Shown piece after piece: positions 17,663 through 26,865 of a stretch of DNA of 60,327 bases. Under the pieces are notes generated by a model. It ran no database searches, was not told where the DNA came from, and saw nothing but the letters and a program-made list of their open reading frames with translations. The stretch is from Thiocapsa sp. UBA6158. GTDB lineage: Bacteria > Pseudomonadota > Gammaproteobacteria > Chromatiales > Chromatiaceae. Every line of letters begins with the position of its first letter. Position 1 is the stretch's first letter. A program made the translations under genes and the position numbers. The stretch covers positions 60,931 through 121,257 of the forward strand of contig NZ_DIUM01000047.1 of NCBI RefSeq assembly GCF_002423035.1, read 5' to 3'.

Positions 17663-18094
17663 TCAGAGCTGAATCTGGTGATGCTGCAGCGGGTAGCCGC
17701 GATCGCGGTAGTAGCGGAAGCGCTCGCGCCCGGCGAGGCGGGCGGCGGGGTCGTGGTCGATGGGCTCGCAGAGGCGCTCGAAGCGGCCGAAGAACTCCGG
17801 GACCTCGCTGGAGAGGTTGATCAGGACCTGATCCTCGGTCTCGGGCGAGCCGTCGCCGCTGATGAGGACGGGTGTCAACTCAGGGTCGGTTTGACCGACC
17901 CGTCCGTGGGGCAGGAAGCTGTCCTCGCGGAAGGTCCAGAGCAGACGATCCAGATGTTGGGCTTGCCCCGGGTCGGGACAGTGGATCAGCACGCGTGCGC
18001 CGGTCCCGCGGATTCGTTCGACGAGGCGGCAGACGAGGAGGAAACGATCGCCGCCGCTGTTGCCGTCCAGGCTGTAGAAGTCGATTCTGGTCAT
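17663..18094 (-). CDS. holC: DNA polymerase III chi subunit
   Basis: 143 residues; contacts SSB and psi in the clamp-loader complex. MTRIDFYSLDG, RLVERIRGTGARVLIHCPDP, LDRLLWTFREDSFLPH and the C-terminal RFRYYRDRGYPLQHHQI match HolC. A palindromic 87-bp element begins five bases upstream of its ATG. Confidence 0.92.
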   Translation of the reverse strand: MTRIDFYSLDGNSGGDRFLLVCRLVERIRGTGARVLIHCPDPGQAQHLDRLLWTFREDSFLPHGRVGQTDPELTPVLISGDGSPETEDQVLINLSSEVPEFFGRFERLCEPIDHDPAARLAGRERFRYYRDRGYPLQHHQIQL

Positions 18095-18098
18095 GGGT

Positions 18099-18185
18099 TA
18101 AGGCGCGTCCGGTTTGGCATCTGCTGTGGTTGTTTGGGTCCGACTTGGCGCGAGTCCGCGATCATTGTCGCCGACGCGCCTTAAG
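18099..18185. repeat. 87-bp palindromic element, second family (TTAAGGCGCG ends)
   Basis: Ends TTAAGGCGCGTC and GACGCGCCTTAA are perfect 12-base inverted repeats. Size is almost the same as the TAAACCGCG family but the ends differ. It lies between divergent holC and pqiA and would contain part of the holC leader. Confidence 0.65.
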
Positions 18186-18309
18186 TCTCGGGATGGGGTT
18201 AGTATACGAACAGCATGTCACTTCTTCGCGGGGTTGTGTCCTCGGCGCGCAGAAGCCGACCGATCAAGCCCCGATTCGCAAGGACCACCGAACAGACTCC
18301 CGAGCACCC

Positions 18310-19599
18310 ATGGCCCACGATTCGCTCACCGCCTGTCTGGAATGCGGTCTGCTCCAGCGCATCCCGGAGGTGCCGCCGGGCGGGTCGGCGCAGTGCGTGC
18401 GCTGCGGCGGCACGATGCACCGTCATCGGCCGGATAGCCTGAACCGGACTCTGGCACTCACGATCGCAGGGCTCGTCCTTTTCGTCGTCGCCAACAGCTT
18501 CCCCTTTCTGTCGTTCGAGATGCAGGGCAGGGGGACCCAGACGACGCTGATCACGGGCGTGGTCGATCTCTATCAAGGCGGCAATTGGCCGATTGCCGCG
18601 GTGGTGCTCTTCACGAGCATCCTGGCGCCGGGTCTGCAGTTGGCGCTCTTGTTGGTGGTCTTGGTCCCGTTGACGATGAACCGGATGCCCCCCTGGTTGC
18701 CGACGCTCTTTCGATGGGTCCGGACCCTGGTTCCTTGGGGGATGATGGACGTCTTCATGGTCGGAATCCTGGTAGCGGTCGTCAAGCTCGCCGACATGGC
18801 CTCGATCGTTCCGGGTGCCTCGCTTTTCGCGCTTGTCGCGCTCATCTTTGTCCTGGCGGCTGCGCAGGCGGCCCTGGATCCCGATCTCGTCTGGTCACGC
18901 GTGCCGATTGCGGGCGGTTGCACGCGTCTGTCGCGCCACGGCGAGGATCACGTCTCCTGCGATGTCTGCGAGCTCCTGGTTCTGCCCTCCGAGGCCGTAG
19001 CCGACGGCGATCGTCTGCGCTGTCCGCGTTGTACCGACGTCCTGCACCGGCGTAAACCTCAGAGTCTGCAACGGACGTGGGCGCTGTTGATTGCGGCGAT
19101 CGTCTGCTACATCCCCGCGAACATCTTGCCGATCATGTCGGTGACGTCGCTCGGACGCAGCCAATCGGATACCATCTTTACCGGTGTGTCGTTCATGTTG
19201 GATCACGGGATGTGGTCTCTGGCCCTCGTGATCTTTACCGCGAGCATCTTCGTTCCGCTGCTGAAGCTGTTGATCTTGATCTTCCTTCTCGTGTCGGTTC
19301 AATGGCGATCTGCCTGGCGTCCTCGGGAAAGAACCAGTCTCTATCGTGTCGTCGAGACGATCGGACGCTGGTCCATGGTCGATGTCTATGTGGTCACCAT
19401 CCTGGTCGCCTTGGTGCGGCTCGGTAATATCGCGAGCGTCCAAGCGGAGCTTGGCGCCATCTTTTTTTGCGCGGTCGTGGTCTTGACCATGCTCGCGGCC
19501 ATGTCGTTCGATCCCAGGTTGATCTGGGACGCGATGGAGCAGGGACATGTCGGAGATCGAGAACGGCCGTGCGGGGCCGCCCTTGCCGAATCCCCTTGA
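18310..19599 (+). CDS. pqiA: Paraquat-inducible protein A (lipid-transport system membrane protein)
   Basis: 429 residues arranged as two similar halves, each beginning with a zinc-ribbon-like pair (CLECG/CVRCGG and CDVCE/CPRCTD) followed by four membrane helices and the PQI motif region (NSFPFLSF; ANILPIMSV). Inner-membrane partner of the MCE protein PqiB, thought to move lipids between membranes. The ATG at 18310 begins right at the first ribbon; the 3' end overlaps pqiB by 53 bases. Confidence 0.93.
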   Translation: MAHDSLTACLECGLLQRIPEVPPGGSAQCVRCGGTMHRHRPDSLNRTLALTIAGLVLFVVANSFPFLSFEMQGRGTQTTLITGVVDLYQGGNWPIAAVVLFTSILAPGLQLALLLVVLVPLTMNRMPPWLPTLFRWVRTLVPWGMMDVFMVGILVAVVKLADMASIVPGASLFALVALIFVLAAAQAALDPDLVWSRVPIAGGCTRLSRHGEDHVSCDVCELLVLPSEAVADGDRLRCPRCTDVLHRRKPQSLQRTWALLIAAIVCYIPANILPIMSVTSLGRSQSDTIFTGVSFMLDHGMWSLALVIFTASIFVPLLKLLILIFLLVSVQWRSAWRPRERTSLYRVVETIGRWSMVDVYVVTILVALVRLGNIASVQAELGAIFFCAVVVLTMLAAMSFDPRLIWDAMEQGHVGDRERPCGAALAESP

Positions 19600-21232
19600 T
19601 GGCGCGCCCGCGGCGATCGTCAAGGGTCGCAGCGGTGTCTCGCTCGTCTGGCTGATCCCGATTGTGGCCCTGTTGATCGGGGTTTGGCTTGCGGCCAAGA
19701 CTTACGCCGAGCGGGGACCCACGGTCACGATCGAGTTCAGGACGGCCTCGGGGTTGGAGGCCGGTACGACCAAGGTCAAGTTCAAGGATGTCGACATCGG
19801 CCAGGTCACCTCCATCGACGTGAGTCCGGATCTGAAGAGCGTCATCGTGACCGCCGAGCTCAAGCATGGCTCGGAGCAGTTTCTGACCGAGAAGACGCGC
19901 TTCTGGGTCGAGCGCCCGCGGGTGACCGCCAGCGGTGTCTCGGGTCTGGAGACCCTGCTATCGGGCTCCTTTATCGCAATCGATCCGGTGCGCGACGGAA
20001 AAGCAGTGTTTGAGTTCAAAGGCCTCGAGGAGCCGCCGCTGTTCACGACCTCGGAGGCGGGGACACGATTCTTGTTGCGCTCGCCGACCTTGGGGTCGTT
20101 GAACGTCGGTGCTCCGGTCTATTACCGCCAGATTCAGGTCGGTCAGGTCGCGGGGTTTGCGCTCGACGAGGACGGGGAGGCGGTCGGCATCGACGTCTTT
20201 GTCTTCGCGCCGCATGATCGGTTGGTGTCGACGAGCACTCGGTTCTGGAACGCGAGCGGGATCGATTTCTCCTTGACTGCAGCCGGCGTGAAGGTGGATA
20301 CCGAATCGCTCATGTCGGTTTTGATCGGCGGCGTGGCCTTCGATACCCCGGACACCATCGATGCGCCGGGCCAGCCTCCGAGCGCGGATCATGTGTTCCC
20401 GCTCTATGCGAGCCGCGACAACGCCCATGAGAAGACTTACCTGCATAAAGAGCGCTATCTTCTCTTCTTCGAAGGCTCGGTGCGCGGTTTGACTGTCGGC
20501 GCACCCGTCATGCTGCGTGGGATCGCGATCGGGAAGGTTCTCGATATCCAACTCCAGCTCAGTGTCGAGGACCTGCAGTTTCACATCCCGGTCTTGATCG
20601 AGGTCGAGCCCGAGCGGATCGCGGTTCGCGGTGACCGCGGCGCACTCGAGGAGACGGGCATGATCAGGCAGTTGGTCGCCAAGGGCCTGCGTGCCCAGCT
20701 CAAGACGGGCAGCCTCATCACGGGCCAGCTCTATGTCGAGCTGGATTTCTACCCGGATGCGTTGTACGCAGTGCTTGCAAGAGAGGGCGATTACGAGGTG
20801 CTGCCGACGATCTCGGGCTCGCTCGAGGCGCTGACCAACAAGGTCACGGCGATCCTCGATCGGCTCGATGCCTTTCCGTTCGATCGGATCGGAAAGGACC
20901 TGACCGACACGCTCGCCGGAGCGAGCGAGATCGTGAACTCCGCAGCGCTCAAACAGGGTATCGTGGAGCTTGAGAAATCGCTGGCCGAGATCCGTGCGCT
21001 GGCCGAGCAGCTCAACACCGGCATTGCGCCCGAGCTTGCCGAGACCCTGCGTCAGACCACTGCGACCTTACAGGGTGTGCGCCGGATGATCGAGGAGGGC
21101 TCCCCCATGTCCGTGGAGCTGCGACGCTCGCTCAACGAGGTCTCGGGTGCGGCGCGATCGCTGAAGGTCCTGACGGACTATCTGGAGCGTCACCCGGAAG
21201 CCCTGCTCAGGGGCAAAGGAGGAGGTCGATGA
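19547..21232 (+). CDS. pqiB: MCE-domain lipid-transport protein PqiB
   Basis: 561 residues: one N-terminal membrane helix (VSLVWLIPIVALLIGVWLAAKTYAERG) and three consecutive MCE domains (GLEAGTTKVKFKDVDIGQV; LGSLNVGAPVYYRQIQVGQV; RGLTVGAPVMLRGIAIGKV), then a long helical tail that in PqiB forms a needle across the periplasm. Start chosen by the MSEIENG N-terminus, overlapping pqiA. Confidence 0.94.
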   Translation: MSEIENGRAGPPLPNPLDGAPAAIVKGRSGVSLVWLIPIVALLIGVWLAAKTYAERGPTVTIEFRTASGLEAGTTKVKFKDVDIGQVTSIDVSPDLKSVIVTAELKHGSEQFLTEKTRFWVERPRVTASGVSGLETLLSGSFIAIDPVRDGKAVFEFKGLEEPPLFTTSEAGTRFLLRSPTLGSLNVGAPVYYRQIQVGQVAGFALDEDGEAVGIDVFVFAPHDRLVSTSTRFWNASGIDFSLTAAGVKVDTESLMSVLIGGVAFDTPDTIDAPGQPPSADHVFPLYASRDNAHEKTYLHKERYLLFFEGSVRGLTVGAPVMLRGIAIGKVLDIQLQLSVEDLQFHIPVLIEVEPERIAVRGDRGALEETGMIRQLVAKGLRAQLKTGSLITGQLYVELDFYPDALYAVLAREGDYEVLPTISGSLEALTNKVTAILDRLDAFPFDRIGKDLTDTLAGASEIVNSAALKQGIVELEKSLAEIRALAEQLNTGIAPELAETLRQTTATLQGVRRMIEEGSPMSVELRRSLNEVSGAARSLKVLTDYLERHPEALLRGKGGGR

Positions 21233-21897
21233 AGGTGCGCGGATTTGGGTTGGCCCGCGTGGCTGTGGTCGCCGTCGCCGTCCTGGTCACGGCGGGCTGT
21301 GCGACCTCGCCGCCGTCGAGCTTTTACACCCTCACGCCGATGCGCGCGACGCCCGACTCGGGCGGTCCGCCGAGCACGGCGCTGGGCGTCGGGCTTGGTC
21401 CGGTGAACTTTCCTCAGTTTCTCGACCGACCCCAGATCGTGACGCGCGATGCCGGCAACCGTCTGGCCATCGACGAGTTCCATCGTTGGGGCGGGAGCAT
21501 CCAGGACGATTTCCTGCGGGTCTGGATCGAGAACATGTCCGCCTTGTTGGGCACGACCAGCGTCTTCGCCTTTCCCGGCGAGGTCCGTATTCCATTGGCC
21601 TTCCGGGTGACGGCCGACGTGCTCGCCTTCGAAGGGACTTACGACGGGTACGCCGTGCTGCGGGCGCGCTGGATCGTGCTCGACCATCGTACGGATCAGG
21701 TTCTACGCGTGGAGGAAACGCACTACCGTCGCCCGCTCGCCGAGCCCAAAGACGAGGGTGCACTCATCGCGGCGATGAGCGAGACCTTGGGCGATTTCAG
21801 TCGGGATGTTGCGGTGACCCTGAAGCAGCTCCCGAAGCCGAAGCCGCCGGCAGCCGAGCAGCCGGACGATCGCGACGGTGCGCTGCGGATCCGCTGA
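21229..21897 (+). CDS. pqiC: PqiC/ABC-auxiliary outer-membrane lipoprotein
   Basis: 222 residues. The signal peptide ends in a lipobox, VLVTAGCATSPP, so the protein is a lipoprotein; +2 is Ala, compatible with outer-membrane sorting. The domain SSFYTLTPM, VGLGPVNFPQFLDRPQIVTR and RVTADVLAFEG is that of PqiC/YmbA. It overlaps the pqiB stop (ATGA) and completes the operon. Confidence 0.92.
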   Translation: MKVRGFGLARVAVVAVAVLVTAGCATSPPSSFYTLTPMRATPDSGGPPSTALGVGLGPVNFPQFLDRPQIVTRDAGNRLAIDEFHRWGGSIQDDFLRVWIENMSALLGTTSVFAFPGEVRIPLAFRVTADVLAFEGTYDGYAVLRARWIVLDHRTDQVLRVEETHYRRPLAEPKDEGALIAAMSETLGDFSRDVAVTLKQLPKPKPPAAEQPDDRDGALRIR

Positions 21898-21903
21898 TTC
21901 GCA

Positions 21904-22944
21904 TTATGGGATTCGCGGCCCCGACGTGAGTCCGGCCCCGCATGCCGGCTGTCTGCACTGATTGACCTCGACGGTGATGTGGAGCAGGCCGGTCATGCCC
22001 GAGAGCAGACCGCGATAGTGGTCCACGGGTCGCGGGTAATGGGTGACCAGCGACAGGATGCAGGCGCGTCCGGCCGGTGCGATCCGCCAGACGTGTAGAT
22101 CCGCGATCTGGTTGTCGGCATCGGCCTCGATTCGCCGGCGTATCTCCTGCTCGATCGCGCCGTTGTCACCCGCGTCGAGCAGCACCTGTGCGCTCTCGCG
22201 AGCGAGCCCCCAAGCCCAGCGGCCGACCAAGGCGGCGCCGACGATCCCCATCAGCGGGTCCATGAAGGCCCAGCCGTAGAGCATACCCAGCGCCAATGCG
22301 ACCAGCGCCAGGACGGATGTCAGGGCATCGGCGATGACATGCAGATAGGCCGCCTTGAGGTTGTGATCCTGGATGTCGGCGAGCCCGCGATGATGGTCAT
22401 GTGCATGATCGTCGTATGCCTGATGGCGATCGTGCTCATGCTCATGCGAATGATCATGCCCGTGATGATGGTGTTCATGTCCGGAGTGGCCCAACAACCA
22501 GGCGCTGAGCAGATTCACGGCGAGTCCGAAGACGGCGACGATCATCGCCTCCTCATAGCGGATCTCGACTGGATCGACGAGGCGGCTCAGTGATTCGAAC
22601 AGCATCCAAAGGGCGCCGGCGGCCAGCAGCAGCGCGCTCGTATAGCCTGCGAGCGAAGAAACCTTGCCGGTCCCGAAGGTGAAGCGCCGATCCGCCCCGC
22701 GCTGCCGTGCGAAGGCGTAGGCATAGGCGGCGATACCGAGCGCCGCGGCGTGACTGCCCATGTGCCAGCCGTCCGCCAGCAGGGCCATCGAGCCTGTGAT
22801 CCGGCCGGCAACCAATTCGACGCACATGGCCGCGAGGGTGAGACCCACGACCCAGCGCGTCCGACGCTCTGCATCCGCCTGGTCGGCAGTCGCGAAGTCG
22901 TGGCTGTGACCCCAGTCGCTGATGTCGTGTGTGTGCATAGGCAT
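21904..22944 (-). CDS. dmeF: CDF cation exporter, DmeF-like
   Basis: 346 residues with six membrane helices and an intracellular His-rich loop of about 35 residues after helix 4 (GHEHHHHGHDHSHEHEHD and following). Metal-binding site residues sit in ALLADGWHMGSHAAAL and HVIADALTSVLAL. The His-rich N-terminus MPMHTHDISDWGHSHDF is typical of DmeF, which exports Co/Ni or other divalent metals. It is convergent with pqiC, with only a few bases between. Confidence 0.88.
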   Translation of the reverse strand: MPMHTHDISDWGHSHDFATADQADAERRTRWVVGLTLAAMCVELVAGRITGSMALLADGWHMGSHAAALGIAAYAYAFARQRGADRRFTFGTGKVSSLAGYTSALLLAAGALWMLFESLSRLVDPVEIRYEEAMIVAVFGLAVNLLSAWLLGHSGHEHHHHGHDHSHEHEHDRHQAYDDHAHDHHRGLADIQDHNLKAAYLHVIADALTSVLALVALALGMLYGWAFMDPLMGIVGAALVGRWAWGLARESAQVLLDAGDNGAIEQEIRRRIEADADNQIADLHVWRIAPAGRACILSLVTHYPRPVDHYRGLLSGMTGLLHITVEVNQCRQPACGAGLTSGPRIP

Positions 22945-22979
22945 CTCGCCTGTGATCGAAGCCGCTATCGAATCCGAAT

Positions 22980-23014
22980 TCTTAGCTCCTAGCTCCTAGC
23001 TCTTAGCTGATAGC
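22980..23014. repeat. Short tandem repeat, TAGCTCC units
   Basis: Four imperfect copies of a 7-base unit (TAGCTCC, TAGCTCC, TAGCTCT, TAGCTGA) upstream of the dmeF start. Probably slipped-strand expansion. Confidence 0.5.
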
Positions 23015-23056
23015 CGAGAACTCATCGCCGACCACCGATGACTCCTCGCCCCGACA

Positions 23057-23299
23057 TCAGGACTCCGCCCGAGACCCCTCGCCGATCCACTCATAGGTCT
23101 CGACCGTCGCCGGATCGCATTTGCTGCAACCCGAGCTGCATCCGGCCGAACCCGTGATCCGACGGACCCGCCCCTTGCGCTCCAGAATGGTCAGCATGCC
23201 GCGCAACGCATCCGGACTGGATTCGAAGCGATAGGCCAAGTCCATCAAGCCGACCCGGCGGTGCTGCGCGAGATAACCGGTGAGCTCCGAGAGGATCAT
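23057..23299 (-). CDS. feoC: FeoC-like [Fe-S]-containing transcriptional regulator/accessory protein
   Basis: 80 residues: an N-terminal winged-helix (ILSELTGYLAQHRRVGLMDLAYRF) and a loop with Cys54, Cys58 and Cys61, as in FeoC proteins that bind an oxygen-sensitive iron-sulfur cluster. It is the last gene of the feo operon, 48 bases after feoB. Confidence 0.9.
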   Translation of the reverse strand: MILSELTGYLAQHRRVGLMDLAYRFESSPDALRGMLTILERKGRVRRITGSAGCSSGCSKCDPATVETYEWIGEGSRAES

Positions 23300-23347
23300 G
23301 CTGCATCTCCTTGGTGATGGGGCGAGTGTGTCGATCCGAACCGGCCG

Positions 23348-25726
23348 CTAGGCCCCTTCGCGGACCAGCCCGGTCGGCCGCGGACCTCCGCGTTCCGCAC
23401 TGATCCGCATCCCGATGACCACCACAGCGAAGAGGGCCAGCATGCCGGCGATCCAGGCCGCGGAGCTGGTCGGATCGCGCGCGAAGATGGCACTCTGATA
23501 GAAGACGGTGGCGACGATATAGCCGAGCCCGGTCGTCCAGAGCACCGCAAAGACCGCCCAGCCCGGCGAGGTCTCGCGATAGATGGCCGCAATGGCCGCG
23601 ACACAGGGCGCATAGAGCAGGATAAAGAGCAGATAGGCGAAGGCGCCGGCGGCCCCGTCGAAGCGCGAGGCCATGGCCCCGAAGGTGCCCGTGGTGATCG
23701 CTTGAGACTCGGCCAGCGCGGCCGTGTCGGTCAGGTCGCCGACGTTTAAGCCCATCGGATCCTCCCAACTGCCGAGCGCATCGGCGAGGTTCGCGGGAAC
23801 CGTCGCCAAGGCGCCGAGCAGACCGGCCTTCAGATCGAAGTGCGTCGCCTCTTCGGTCTCGCCGGCATCCGCGACCGCGAGTGCCGAGTAGGCCGCATCC
23901 AGGGTGCCGACCACGGCCTCCTTGGCCAGGATGCCGGTGAAGATGCCGACGGTAGCCGGCCAGTTTTCGGCGTCCAGACCCATGGGGGCAAAGGCGGGCG
24001 AGAGTGTGCGCCCGACCTCGGCGAGGACGGACTTGTCGCTGTTCTCGTTGCCGAAGGAGCCATCCGTGCCGACGCTGTTCATGACGTTGAGCACCAACAC
24101 CATGGGGACGATGACCTGACCCGCCCGGACGACGAAGCCGCCGGTGCGGTCGAGCGTGCACAAGGCGACGCCTTTCAGGGTCGGAAGATGATAGGGCGGC
24201 AGCTCCATGATGAAGGGCGTGGCATTGCCCTTGAGCAGGGTGTTCTTCATCACGAAACCGGTCAGCACCGCGACCGCGATGCCGATCAGATACAGCCCGA
24301 AGACGACGTTTTGCCCCCCGACCGGGAAGAAGGCCGCGGCGAAGAGCACATAGACCGGCAGACGCGCACCGCAGGACATGAAGGGCGCCATCAGGACCGT
24401 CAAGGTCCGGTCGCGTTGGTTCTCCAGGGTCCGGGCGGCCATGATCGCCGGCACGTTGCAGCCGAATCCGACCAGGAGCGGCACGAAGGATTTGCCCGGC
24501 AGGCCGATGGCGCGCATGAAGCGATCCATCACGAAGGCGGCACGCGCCATGTAGCCCGAGTCCTCGAGGATCGACATGAAGATGTAGAGGAAGGCGATGA
24601 TGGGGATGAAGGTCGCCACCACCTGAATGCCGCCGCCGATGCCGTCGGCCAGCAGCAGGACCAGCCAGGCGGGGGCACCCAGGCCGGCCAGGACATGGGC
24701 CGTCCCGTCTACGAAGAGCGTGCCGGCGGCCTGGTCGAAGACGTCGATGAAGGCCCCGCCGAGGTTGATGGTGAACATGAACATCAGATACATCACGATC
24801 AGGAAGATCGGGATGCCGAGCATGCGATTGAGCATGACCCGGTCGATGCGGTCGGAGAGGTTGCGCGAGACCTTGCCGACCTGCGTCACCGTAGACTGGG
24901 TCAGGGCGTGGGCGAAGCTGTAGCGTGCATCCGCGATCAGGATGTCGAGATCATCGGCCTGATCGCCGAGCAGCGCGCGGACCTCGTCCGGTCTCGCCCG
25001 GTCGCCGACCAGACGCTGCGCCAGATCGTCGCCTTCGAGCAGACGGGCGGCAAGCCAGCGCGGAGAGTCGCCGTTCTCGCGAGCGATCGGCGCGACACGC
25101 GGCACGAGTGCGGCGATCGCCTTCTCGAGCAGAGGCTGATAAGGGATCTCGATCTGCGGGATCGGATGGGTCATCTGGCTTTCCAGCAGAACGCGCTTGA
25201 GATCCGCGATGCCGGAGCCGGTGGCGGCCGAGATGGGAACGACCGGACAGCCCAGACGCTTGGCGAGGGCGGCGACGTCGATCGTCATGCCCCGCTCGCG
25301 GGCCACGTCCATCATGTTCAGCGCCACGACCAAGGGGCGCCCCATCTCGATCAGCTGAGTGGTGAGATAGAGATTGCGTTCGAGGTTGGTCGCATCGAGG
25401 ATGTTGAGGACGAGATCCGCCTCGCGATCGTGGATGAAGTCACGTGCGATGCGCTCGTCGAGCGAGAGATCGTGATCCGAGACATCCAGCGAATAGGTGC
25501 CGGGCAGGTCGACGAGGTGGACGATGGACCCCTCGAAACGGTAGCGCCCGATCTTGCGCTCCACGGTCACGCCCGGCCAGTTGCCGACGCGTTGACGCGA
25601 GCCGGTCAAGGCGTTGAAGAGGGTCGTCTTGCCGCAATTCGGATTGCCGACCACGCCGATGGTCAAGGGTTTGCTCATGGATGGCTTCACGGCTTCGCCG
25701 CCGGTTCCGTTCGGCTGGTTGCTCAC
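23348..25726 (-). CDS. feoB: Ferrous iron transporter FeoB
   Basis: 792 residues; inner-membrane Fe(II) permease with an N-terminal G-protein domain (GNPNCGKTTLFNALTG, then DLPGTYSL, then NMMD) and a polytopic C-terminal part with the two Gate motifs (one visible as FVPLLVGFGCNVPAIMAAR). The GTG at 25726 overlaps the feoA stop (GTGA); an ATG 48 bases downstream (25678) is possible. Confidence 0.95.
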   Translation of the reverse strand: MSNQPNGTGGEAVKPSMSKPLTIGVVGNPNCGKTTLFNALTGSRQRVGNWPGVTVERKIGRYRFEGSIVHLVDLPGTYSLDVSDHDLSLDERIARDFIHDREADLVLNILDATNLERNLYLTTQLIEMGRPLVVALNMMDVARERGMTIDVAALAKRLGCPVVPISAATGSGIADLKRVLLESQMTHPIPQIEIPYQPLLEKAIAALVPRVAPIARENGDSPRWLAARLLEGDDLAQRLVGDRARPDEVRALLGDQADDLDILIADARYSFAHALTQSTVTQVGKVSRNLSDRIDRVMLNRMLGIPIFLIVMYLMFMFTINLGGAFIDVFDQAAGTLFVDGTAHVLAGLGAPAWLVLLLADGIGGGIQVVATFIPIIAFLYIFMSILEDSGYMARAAFVMDRFMRAIGLPGKSFVPLLVGFGCNVPAIMAARTLENQRDRTLTVLMAPFMSCGARLPVYVLFAAAFFPVGGQNVVFGLYLIGIAVAVLTGFVMKNTLLKGNATPFIMELPPYHLPTLKGVALCTLDRTGGFVVRAGQVIVPMVLVLNVMNSVGTDGSFGNENSDKSVLAEVGRTLSPAFAPMGLDAENWPATVGIFTGILAKEAVVGTLDAAYSALAVADAGETEEATHFDLKAGLLGALATVPANLADALGSWEDPMGLNVGDLTDTAALAESQAITTGTFGAMASRFDGAAGAFAYLLFILLYAPCVAAIAAIYRETSPGWAVFAVLWTTGLGYIVATVFYQSAIFARDPTSSAAWIAGMLALFAVVVIGMRISAERGGPRPTGLVREGA

Positions 25727-25956
25727 GTCAGGCCCTCCACCAGCAGGGCGGCCGCTTCGTCCTTACGCAGACTGATCGAGCAGCCGCGCACGCGAATCTC
25801 CACCGGATCGCCGAGCGGTGCGACCCGGATCACCTGGATTTCCGCCCCGGGCGTCAACCCCATCGAGAGGAGCTTGCGGCGATAGGCGGGTGCGCCGGCG
25901 TCAAACCCCTTGACGCGGCCGTGATCGCCGGACTTCATGTCTCTGAGTGTGGTCAT
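25723..25956 (-). CDS. feoA: FeoA domain protein (second of two)
   Basis: 77 residues, small SH3-like barrel: LRDMKSGDHGRVKGF, RRKLLSMGLTPGAEIQVIRVAPLGDPVEIRVRGCSISLRK. The protein assists FeoB. Located directly before feoB with a 4-base overlap. Confidence 0.93.
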   Translation of the reverse strand: MTTLRDMKSGDHGRVKGFDAGAPAYRRKLLSMGLTPGAEIQVIRVAPLGDPVEIRVRGCSISLRKDEAAALLVEGLT

Positions 25957-26051
25957 GAGTGCTGCTGCATCGCGTGAACATCAAATGAGGTCGGTTTCCC
26001 GGCCGTCCGGACCGGATCTCGGTCGTCGACCGAGCGGTCGGGATTGCGCCG

Positions 26052-26348
26052 TCAGGCGAGGGGTGCGACTTGGATCTTGGCCGCCATGCCGCCGCCGAGC
26101 GCAATGCGTGCCTCGCCGCGGGCAATCAGTAAACCGCCGCCTTGGCGTTGCACGACGGCGAGCTCGGATCCGACGTTCAGACCCAGCTCCGTCAGGCGGG
26201 TCGTCAATCCTTTGCCGCCATGCAGTGCGACGATTCTCACGCGGGCGCCTTCATCGGCCATCATGAGCGGAAATCCCTTCACGGGTGGGATGCCCATCAT
26301 GAGGGACTCATGGCTGACGGGGTTTGAGAGGCCGTGTTGACCGAACAT
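26052..26348 (-). CDS. FeoA domain protein (first of two)
   Basis: 98 residues. The FeoA fold (GARVRIVALHGGKGLTTRLTELGLNVGSELAVVQRQGGGLLIARGEARIALGGGMAAKI) follows an N-terminal extension of about 30 residues. First gene of the feo operon, with GGAG upstream of the ATG. Two FeoA proteins per feo operon are common in Chromatiaceae-like Gammaproteobacteria. Confidence 0.9.
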   Translation of the reverse strand: MFGQHGLSNPVSHESLMMGIPPVKGFPLMMADEGARVRIVALHGGKGLTTRLTELGLNVGSELAVVQRQGGGLLIARGEARIALGGGMAAKIQVAPLA

Positions 26349-26513
26349 CGTCGATTCTCCAATTCTTGTGGACCCCGGGATCCGGAGGTGTCGCCGAGTT
26401 TCAAGGGCGGCACGGCGCTCGCGAGGGGCGTTGAACGTCTGGATGGCTCGGCTGGATGGGCCTATCGCGGGGCGCTGCGATGGCTCGACCGGTAGGCATC
26501 CTGTTTCATTAAA

Positions 26514-26542
26514 ATCTTAGTCCAACTCATCTCTAATTGCAA
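26514..26542 (-). promoter_or_regulatory. Promoter of the feo operon
   Basis: On the minus strand: TTGCAA as -35, a 17-base spacer, TAAGAT as -10, about 165 bases upstream of the first feoA. The -35 lies inside the Fur box. Confidence 0.55.
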
Positions 26543-26554
26543 ATGATTCTCAAC
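26536..26554. promoter_or_regulatory. Fur box
   Basis: 19 bases whose minus-strand reading GTTGAGAATCATTTGCAAT resembles the classic GAGAATCATTTGCAAT Fur sites of Proteobacteria. Overlaps the -35 of the feo promoter, so Fe(II)-Fur should repress the operon. Confidence 0.65.
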
Positions 26555-26865
26555 GCGAAGGCGCTCGGCGGTGACGATTCGATCGTCATTCGGGTCGAAA
26601 GACGATTCGCCGAGACGCTGTGGCTGTTGCCTATTTCAGCAGCTTTCAGAGCCGCTGCACATGATCGGAATCGGGTTTTCAGAAAGAGGGCGGACCCGCT
26701 CACGACAAGCGTGTCGGACATGCCTGCGTTGCCCGCCGCTGGCTGGACGCATCGTCCGGCCCGTCGGGGGGGCTCTCGCATTCACACATCGTATCGGTCG
26801 GCGGCCACCGATGGTTTATCCTGTCTTGAGTGCGGTGCTCGCACGCGTCAAGGGAGGGTGGGAAC

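Larger units (their letters stand above)
26349..26865. other. 517-base intergenic region between feo and the DUF4407 gene
   Basis: Contains the feo promoter and Fur box (26514-26554), both facing left, and about 300 bases before the DUF4407 gene with no convincing gene. Short open frames here have no recognisable features. Confidence 0.5.
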
